Source: Elysia marginata
Taxonomy: Eukaryota > Mollusca > Gastropoda > Plakobranchidae
Assembly (NCBI GenBank): GCA_019649035.1
Contig: BMAT01000545.1
Span: 110,808-174,807, forward strand
DNA: 64,000 nucleotides
Direction: 5' to 3'
Shown here: piece after piece, positions 55,796-64,000 of the stretch
Numbering within the stretch: the first letter of the stretch is position 1
Layout: the number at the start of each line of letters is the position of its first letter
Position numbers and translations under genes: made by a program
Notes under the pieces: generated by a model
What the model saw: the letters and a program-made list of their open reading frames with translations, nothing else
What the model was told of the DNA's origin: nothing
Databases searched by the model: none

Positions 55796-57008
55796 AGGTT
55801 TTGCGTGAATTTTGTTCGTTTTAGGTCTACGTGAGATATTTTCTTCCATTTTAAGGAGGCGAAGACTGACATATTGCTTCGTTGTAACTGAGAGAAAGTG
55901 ATAAAATGGGGTATAATAGTATTATTACAACAAAACATAGCATCAAGAGGATGCGAAAAACAGTTATAGGGAAAGAAAAAAAGAAGACTTTCTTTAGGCG
56001 GATGTAATCGACATTAATTGTAGATGGATAGACGATATGGAAAGAAGATGACAAATCGTAATAAAATGCAAATTGATATTTTCAAATTGGACTGATACAG
56101 TCAATATGCAGTTACAAAAGGATATGAAAGACAACTTATGACACAATCCAGACTATTACTCGACCAGGTCGGGTAAATCCCAACTAGTGTATTTTAATCG
56201 ATTTCTGATAAGAAAAGTGTATCAAGCAAGTAGACCAAAGGTACCATCGTTGTGAAGTAGAGGCAACTAAAATTAGGCTACGCACTGCTTACAAAATACT
56301 TTTCATTACTCATGAAAATATTTCTGAAAATTTTTGATAATAATGTAGACCACATTAGTTTTGAGACCAAAGTATGTGGCAAAAAAGTCTTACTATCTAT
56401 AAAAAGTTGAAACTGATTGTTTAGCATCTCGATGGAATTAGGGATGACTACGACATGCCATCAAAAGTAGCCTTTTATGTGATATAAAGATGTTTTTGGT
56501 CTTGGTTGCTATTTGTTTCAATCAATACTCGATAAACAACAGGCGCTATTATTTATTTTTTTGAAATTGGACAAGTGTATTTTAGGGGGGATCTCTTTGA
56601 AGCTATTCATACATTAGTCGGTTTTATAAATACAAAACAATACGAAACAAAATCAGTAAGCCTCTCTATTTGTACTTATCTTTCTTTCTCCTTTTGTCAG
56701 TAAATAAACCAGGTGCGAAAAATGTTAGTGAACAGGTTGGTGCGCTTTTTTATTTAAAAAAGTAAGTCTAGATCTACCAAAAACCGTAAAATTCAACCAG
56801 GTTTGGTGTCAGAACAAAACATGAGATTGCGGATTTTGGGCACATGAAAGACTAAAACTTTTGCCAAGATGAGACAACTTATTTTCAGATACTATTCAAA
56901 CATTCAGTTCCAAGGCAAAAAAAAAGCTTAGTAACTGTGGACGCGCTTGTTTTCATTTGCAACTTATTGGATCACTTTTTACTGTGATTTTATCAATATC
57001 ATTTATGT
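55796..57008. other. Intergenic, no gene recognised
   Basis: AT-rich. No supported coding frame, RNA or element. Confidence 0.45.
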
Positions 57009-57225
57009 AAAAAAAAAAGGAAGAGAGGAATGTTAACATAAACAAGAAGAAACAGCAGAATAAAATGAGGATGAGAATGAAAAAAGCAAAAAAAAAAAAA
57101 AACAACAACAAAACAATTAAAAAGAAAAAGCGGAGATGGAGGAGGAGGAAGAGGAAGATAAGAACGAGAATAAAAAAAGCGAGAAAGAGAAAAACAAGAG
57201 GCGAAGGAGGAGGGAGGAAAACGTC
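57009..57225. repeat. Polypurine low-complexity tract
   Basis: About 215 bases on the + strand are almost all A and G, with A-runs and GGAGGA blocks. They yield Lys/Arg-rich or Phe/Leu-rich spurious frames. Confidence 0.75.
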
Positions 57226-59738
57226 AGCGTTAAGGGAATGTATGCGACGAAAAACAGCGAGAGAAGTGAATACATGCAGAAAAGATGCATGGAGAGAACG
57301 AAAACGTAACAGACGTAAGATTAAACAGGAACGAGATGGGTTATTTTTGAGATGTAAGGATTTACAACAAATGAGTGGGCATCTTTTAGGCTTCGTATGA
57401 TTAACACCTGTGCTATATACTGTAACAGTAGACATAAAACCGCATTCGACCACACGGCGTTCACACAATAGGCTCTGCGTAGGAGTCGTCACGATTTGTT
57501 TGCTCTCGTTCTATGGCTGTCTTTTTATGTAAAAAAAGCTCATCTGTTTCTAGTACTCTTAGCCTCTATCACTATGTCACTATGTTACCAGCCAATGGAT
57601 TTGAAGGACTAGAAAAAAAGTGAACATTAAACAAAAATGTATAATTAAGTCCTCAGTGTGTCGATATGTACCCATTCAACTGAACCCCCGGCCAGTTTTT
57701 TTTTCTGCGCGCTCGTACTCGGATCATGTAAACATTTGAGCGACACTTTTATTTTGTGCATTTCGCTACCTTGTCTTTCCATCTGCTCTACGCCATTTTA
57801 TCTGACTGTTTTACTTTATTTTCGCGTCTAGCTCTAGATTTACTTGCTCGCACTGAGATCAAAAGACTTTTAAATGCAGTTCGAACGTTAGGGGGTGGGG
57901 GTGGTTGAAAGTCCTTTAATAAACCATGTTTGGTTGGTACAGGCATGTACTAGGCGACAAAGCGGCTAAGGTGGATTCTCATTTAGAGGCACAAACAATT
58001 TCTTTGAAAAAAAAAAAACAGACATGGTGCCTTCGGTTTAATCAATAATTCCAGTTGAAAGACCTTATTCTTGCCCTCCTAATAGTCCTCTAAACAGATT
58101 AGGGACTAGAGTTGTAGTGTAACACTCAGGTAACAGCAAGCCCAGGTTATATCGCTAACTTTTGTTTGCATTTCTTTTTGCACTAATTCGTATAGAAACA
58201 ACGGAAAAAATTGCAGCGAAAGGAAAATAAAATGTCTTTGAAAAGAAAACAACAATAACAAGTGTTAGAGAAAAGAAAACTGCGCCTGCCAGGACTTACA
58301 GTTCAAAACTTCATAAATTCCACAAAAAAAATAATAACTGTTTCGACTAATCTTGCTCTAGTTATCATGGTCTAAAGAGTTGTAGCACGGGTGCCTATTT
58401 GACCCCAAAACAGGAATGTGTTATCAAGAACGCTCAAACATGGACCGAGCACTCCCATTTTTCACATCGAGAAAAGACCAAGGCAAGCTTCTCCATGAGT
58501 GCGCGGGCGGCCAACTATGCTCGCAAGGTCAAACAATGGATATTGAAGCCACAGAACGAAAATAAAAGAAAAGGAAAAAATGAAAACCTTGTCTAGTTCT
58601 AAATATAGGCACTAAATTTTCAAAATAATCTTTTTATATGGTGTTTCGCAAAACCTAGGAAAATTAAACAAAAAACAACTCTCGAAGGCAACCTGATGCG
58701 ATCAATACCTAGAACTAGAACTTAAGCGATTTCAGTATAATTGTTTCTAAGTCTTGAGGTGAAATAAGTCTGAATTTATACTTAATACTACGGTTCAAGC
58801 TGACCGTAATTCTAAAAAGGGACAAATGCGTGACGCGGCGGTCTCTAGTGTTCAATCTGTTTGTATAATATTTACAGTTAAAATTGTACTTTTATGTGTT
58901 GTTTATTTGAAGTAATATACTATTTTTTAAAATGTGATTGTGAGGTATTGTTAACTTCTTTTTTGTCTCTAGAGACAAACACTCCTTCACATAGGAAGAC
59001 ATTGTTCCTGACTGGTGGAGGAGGAGCAATGTTAAGAAAGTGTTAAGAAACATATATGAAGATACAATGTACAAAATTAAAATATTCAAGTCTATTTTGT
59101 CGTCCTTTACGAATCATGACTAGCCACTGAAGTATCACTTCTCCCCATACAAATACAACAACCACTGACTTTACTAACTAATCTTGTGCTGTTTTAACTT
59201 GCACTTATTATTCTTAATCAAAGATTATAATTATTATTTTTGTACTTTCGCCCGTACATACGTCCATAGCGAGAACCAGCATCTGTTGTAATGCCGCCAC
59301 TATGCGGAGTCATGCAGGGCAGATTGGTATGTTATTAACTCACGGTAAGGCTCTGCTTTGTAGAGAAAGTAAAATCCTTGTAGTTTTCGTGTTTTAACAA
59401 CCATAGGAATAAGTGAAAACAATCTATACTAATCACAGGTTAAATCGAACACAGTAAGTTGCTGCCCGCGCATGAAAGACAGGTTTGATTTATCAGAAAG
59501 GCAGACTAAGCTGTTTATTCAAGTAATTTAACAAAATTTAAAATTTACCCCGCAGCGTCAGTATACCCTTCTTAATAATATTCCTCTAAAACATAACATT
59601 GAGTCAGTAAAGAAAATACTCTTTTAAAAAAAATCGAAATGCACGTATTGCCCTCTTGTTGACATGTGACATGCTTGCACTGTTTGCTCTTTATCATTTA
59701 ATAATCACTTCAGCACGGATCATAACCAATCCCCGTTC
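57226..59738. other. Intergenic, no gene recognised
   Basis: AT-rich. A 65-codon frame at 58399-58596 has no family I recognise and no splice context, so I leave it uncalled. Confidence 0.4.
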
Positions 59739-59898
59739 ACTTCTTCTTCTTCTTCTTCTTCTTTTTCTTCTTCTTCTTCTTCTTCTTCTTCTTCTTCTTC
59801 TTCTTCTTCTTCTTCTTCTTCTTCTTCTTCTTCTTCTTCTTCTTCTTCTTCTTCTTCTCCTCCTTCTTTTCTATATAATGTATTTATTATTATTGCTG

Positions 59899-59942
<44 letters not shown>

Positions 59943-59990
59943 GTCATTATTGTTATTTTTGTTATTGTTATTATTATTATTATATTTGTT
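59739..59990. repeat. Long (TTC)n then (TTA)n microsatellite
   Basis: About 40 TTC units with one short interruption (59740-59858) are followed, after a short spacer, by about 20 ATT/TTA units (59881-59985). Poly-Leu and poly-Glu frames here are artefacts. Confidence 0.92.
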
Positions 59991-62900
59991 ATTAACGCTG
60001 TTGTTACTATCATTGCTACAGGGTCCATATTTCAAGAGTTTGGATAACCTCTTTCTATATATTTTAACACAGTAACGCACTGAGTAGTTGGGCCAATCTA
60101 GTTTTTTAAATTGGTATGTAGACAAACTGAAAAGGGTCAGTTTTTTTATTCATCATTGTGACGTTCAGGACTTTCTGAGTAATATGCGAAAAAAGGACAA
60201 AAATTTAAATCGGATTTTGTTAAATATCAAGTTTAATTTCAGGGATTCAAGGTTGTCGGTAATTATCCAACCGGTGCTCCATACTTTTGGGGGTCTTTTA
60301 GAACACAGACTTCAATTTAGAGCCCGAAATGGAAGAAAATGGCGCCCCAAAACGTAGGCTACATTGGCCAAATCCAGACTATATATTTCTAGATCTAGTT
60401 CTCAATTGATAAAAAGATCTAAGTAAAATTTAAGGCACCTAATTTAGATTTTAGTTCTAGATCTAAGCTAGATTCTTCTGAGTTCAACAAACGAAGGTGG
60501 GAAGCGAGCGAAACTATAATACATATATCAGGTGTCTTGTTCTTCTGCTTACCATTTTTTTCGAAGTATTTGAAATGCGTTATAAAAACTAGGTTAGTAG
60601 GCTAAGCGAAGTTAGAGAAAGGGAAAACATAAAAAACAAGCAAGCAGGAAACTTTTTTGCCTTATTCGTTTCATTAAAGCCGGTTCACTGCGGAGCCATT
60701 TGATGCGTAAATCTGGAAATGCATTGGTTCCTCCGCTGATCATGTTCACATTAGTGTTAGCAGTCCAGCATACTTCTGAACCCTTATCAGTTGTCACTTC
60801 CGTTTGACAAAGTGAAAGTACAAGCAGGAAAGGCTCTGTCAACCATCTTGAATTTTAGGCACTATTTCACAAATTGATGCGTATTTTGCAATGCTATTTT
60901 TTTTTGTAAAATTATGCATCAGCCTCCAAAATTTCTGCGCACAACCTGAGGATCAACCTGCAAAAATCTGCTATTTAAAAAACAAATAAAAGCCTATCTT
61001 TGGGCTTATTCTTAGTTTTTGTTTAGCGTGGCTAGTGCAGCAACAACAACAACAAAAAAATCCAATCTTTTGTTTTGAAGCCTGTTAGGCCTCATAACGC
61101 TCTACAGTTTGAATTTCTTTTTAAAGTGAACTGAAGTTAAATCCCCATTGTGCTGTTCGATGATACGACCACAGCCAATTGTTTCTAGGATTATGAACAA
61201 AGATGAAACAGTGTAAATAAGGGCATACCTTGCCATTAAACGATACTAAAAAGCCCCGCCCCCTCCCCATAAACACCGACCTAGTAAAACTAAGTTTAAT
61301 ATTTCTACCTTTGAAACATTGTACGCCGATATACATTGTTTTATCGAAGGCCTATGCACTGTGCCAATTGGAACTATTGATCCTGAATGCATCATGCACC
61401 AAAAAATCTCAAATAAATGACTTATTGCATGCGAACTGCAGCGTTGAAAACCATGAGCTACTTATTCGCCTTAATACCTACAAACTAATAACTCTAGACT
61501 TACTTTTCTTTGTCCATTATCGATTTCGTGATGCACGTGTCATATCGAGTTTCAGCGCGTTTACGAAAAATTAAAAAGTCGTAAACAATAGGATTAAAAG
61601 AGCACTTCGCTGAAAAAACAATTTTCATCTATCTATTGCTACTTATCTGGTGTTTGGTCTCCCTGCGTTTAATATTATAATTCTACATTGCTGACAGCTG
61701 AATTTTTAATATTTTTTGTTTAGCCTCACGGTGATAAGTATTGTGGAAAGCTGTCGTAGGTCGTTATGCAAAGCTGAAGAAGCTTTTTAAGCATTACTAA
61801 TAATGTCAACAATGACACTACTTGCTTATTAGCAATGTGTGAAACACGGTTTCACACTTAATTTATACCCACTATTGCTCGCAAATCGGGGGGATTAGGT
61901 GCATTAGGTACAATACGGGCTGTTTAATCTTTGTGCTAAAATGTAAAGCATTCAACACCCCGGTGTTTAGAATAAGTACCCGATGTATACATTAAATTAA
62001 TGACGTCTACGTTAAGTCTTATGGCTGAAAATTACACGCGAGTGCTGAACAGCAACTCATTTTAACTGTTCGGTATTGTCTATTTAAGATCGATCGTATT
62101 TTTCCCGGTTGATTTTGCTTAAGTCGTTAAGGTTATGATGACCTTAATTAACAAATAATGTATTGGTTTCTGAACTGTATTGAGGTCAAGCGGCATTAAT
62201 TCCTGCAAAGTCAAAGGGTGTTAGTTAAAAAAAAAACAGGTTAAGCACACGCTTAATTACTAAACCTACACACTTTATAGCTTTATATTTTGACAGCTTG
62301 GACTGCAATATTGTCAAACAGTTTATCGAATACATACATTCCTCTCACCATTCATCATAGATGTCTTGAAAAACATAAAATCAAACAGATACTTTCATCC
62401 GCTGGTACACACAAAGTTATATAACAATCAGATGTAGGAATTGTTGGGAAAAAGAATAAGGAAGAAGGAAGATGAACAGACCAAAAAGAGGGAATCCAGG
62501 TAAAAAGAAGTTAATTTTTGTTGCATATTACAGCATCTAACATGTGAGATATCGCAATAGTTTTGCATTTTCTATACCTATGTCATGTTTAATGTTAAAA
62601 AGTTTTTCTTATCTTATCGTAAAGTCATCAGTTTGGGCTAGACTTGAGATTTTTTTTTACTAAGTAAGCACAGAAAATGCACAGTGGATTAGATTATTTT
62701 TAGAATAGGTTGACCTTATAGATAGGGTAGTACGTGATGGTTTCTAATGCGACCCACGAAGCTGTATATCCACTTAAAGTGTATTGTTATTTAGACTTAA
62801 GTTTTTTCTTATTTACTCTATTTCAGTATTAAAAAATGCCACATAGTATTTTTAACGGGAAACAAATTCTATAAATTGTGATGATTAGTTTTGTAAAGGA

Positions 62901-63079
62901 GATATTTAAAAATGACAGAACCTGGATATAGACCTTGAAAAATTCGACTGCCAGTGCTTACTTTAAAATTAGGCCTCCGCCTTTACTTCTTTTTTGTTCA
63001 CCTGAATTAGAAAAATAACAACAACAACAAAAAGGAAAAAGAATTTTTTCTCTTTTAAGTGCACAAATGTAGCCACAGC
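59991..63079. other. Intergenic, no gene recognised
   Basis: AT-rich. A GATCTA patch lies at 60388-60475. Open frames at 61121-61574 have no domain features. Confidence 0.45.
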
Positions 63080-63262
63080 CGAGCACAGTCCGGGCCCCTA
63101 CTGGTTGGGTCGGTGTCAGTATAATGTGACCGGCTGAGGCTAAGTCATGGTATCCCCGCTAGTCTCTGGGTGGCAGCCCGTAAATTGTCATTGGGACCCA
63201 AGCCCTGAGAGCACCTTTGAAGTGGAATTGGGCTTGTAAAAATACCCTTCAATCAATCAGCA
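63080..63262 (+). repeat. Probable dispersed repeat (SINE or LINE 3' end), tentative
   Basis: A GC-richer island (gggcccctactggttgggt, cagtataatgtgaccggc) ends in cccttcaatcaatcag, a short tandem tail of the kind found at retroposon 3' ends. It contrasts with the AT-rich flanks. I see no second copy in this window. Confidence 0.35.
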
Positions 63263-64000
63263 CAAATGTAGCAAGCGGGTATTGCGAGATGGCCAGAGCG
63301 GCAAAGAGCCCGTAGCACATGTCTTTAATTTGAGGTGCTTTTAAATTTCCAAGATGAAAACAAAGTTGCTCAGAAGTTTTTGCCCCGTAATCTAGCTTAA
63401 ATGTGTGATGCTGAGTCGATTACGGTGAAAACAAAAACTTTTAAGCATACTATAGATGATTTCACAAAGTGCATTAATTATTGCATGAGTAGCTTCACAC
63501 TTATTACTGAATGCAGGTATCAAAGCCATAACAAAAGGTTTCCGCAGATTTTAACCTTAGTGTCATTTGTTAAAGTGAAGGAGATGTTAAGTCATCACCT
63601 AATTTTTCCCCTACTACCTAAATTCACATTACATAATTATGCATACTGCTTTTCCATTTTTCCATATTTTCTGTTTACCAAAAAAATTGAAGAAAATTAT
63701 CTCATCTTTGATAAATGTATCGCAAATCAACATCAATATAACCTTGTGCTTCATCACCAACTCAACCCAGATCTCGACCCACGGACCTTTCTCGTTATCA
63801 GTTAAATTTGTTAGCCTGGGACTAGACTCAAAACCAAAACCAAAGGCAATGGAGGAGGTTGGGGGAGGATGACGTATAGACGAACTCCAGGCCGACGCCG
63901 CAAACTTATGACGCCGCATACCTGTGTGGCCATGGAGAACTGTACACAGCTTGTCAACATACTAGTCCTCTCCTCCTCTCCGTGGAAGGGGGGGGGGGGG
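63263..64000. other. Right edge: no gene recognised, ends in poly-G
   Basis: An A-box-like tggccagagcgg at about 63292 has no matching B box, so no tRNA is called. The window ends in a run of about 13 G. Confidence 0.4.

Noticed and set aside
56953-57492. 179-codon minus-strand Phe/Leu-rich frame that looks membrane-like
   Set aside because: It is the complement of a polypurine tract; composition explains it.
58399-58596. 65-codon + strand frame with mixed composition
   Set aside because: No recognisable family, no splice context, length compatible with chance.
59656-60075. 139-codon poly-Leu frame
   Set aside because: Translation of TTC/TTA microsatellite, no other content.
63283-63320. 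tRNA A-box-like tggccagagcgg
   Set aside because: No B box at the right distance and no cloverleaf.
63401-63805. 134-codon + strand frame
   Set aside because: No recognisable family or promoter and AT-rich codon use; not enough to call a gene.

Overview
The window reads as nuclear DNA of an invertebrate animal, probably a mollusc and most likely a gastropod. The evidence is intron-bearing genes with consensus GT/AG splice sites, an AT-rich background, long triplet microsatellites, many decayed LINE and DNA-transposon copies, and islands rich in the self-complementary hexamer GATCTA, a pattern I associate with gastropod genomes. The taxon is inference. The two genes only show an animal. Four assembly gaps (runs of N) are present.

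The left third (1-20339, + strand) is the 3' part of one large gene for a multi-Tudor-domain protein of the TDRD/Tudor group, the scaffolds of piRNA-pathway granules. I could chain 15 exons by splice sites and reading phase, from a 16-nt microexon at 26-41 to the stop at 20337-20339. The visible 5808 nt of coding sequence is exactly divisible by three and gives 1935 residues. It holds three Tudor modules and a very long acidic, Ser/Glu-rich tail, most of it in one 2.5-kb exon. The 5' end lies outside the window. Its introns carry a complete hAT-like element (5132-6309), one copy of a dispersed repeat, a tandem duplication and a SINE-like element.

The middle (20340-47900) has no convincing host gene. 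It is a graveyard of mobile elements. There is a dispersed repeat in tandem copies, one of them split by a nested 800-bp hAT-like insertion with a target duplication. There is also a 500-bp MITE with TA target duplication, TIRs and five ordered subterminal motifs, and a 2.6-kb dead LINE (32530-35115, minus strand). Two further LINE remnants, a mariner remnant, SINE-like pieces and microsatellites complete it.

The right-hand gene (52062-48210, minus strand) is a Kruppel-like transcription factor of the KLF1/2/4 class: three C-terminal C2H2 fingers, a basic region, a DLDFIL activation-type motif and an IKQE SUMO-type site. Two alternative first coding exons, both phase 0, join the same second exon. 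Each has its own TATA-like element upstream, and the distal one lies in a GC-rich region with a perfect TGACGTCA site. The proteins would be 583 and 563 residues.

From 52.8 kb to the right end I see no gene, only microsatellites, GATCTA islands with nested duplications, a 104-bp repeat shared with the mariner relic at 42.5 kb, and unclassified AT-rich DNA. The two host genes show no functional link. I found no clearly novel biological system. The best leads are the nested transposons, the MITE architecture, the dual KLF promoters, the microexon, and the uneven conservation of the methylarginine pocket across the three Tudor modules.
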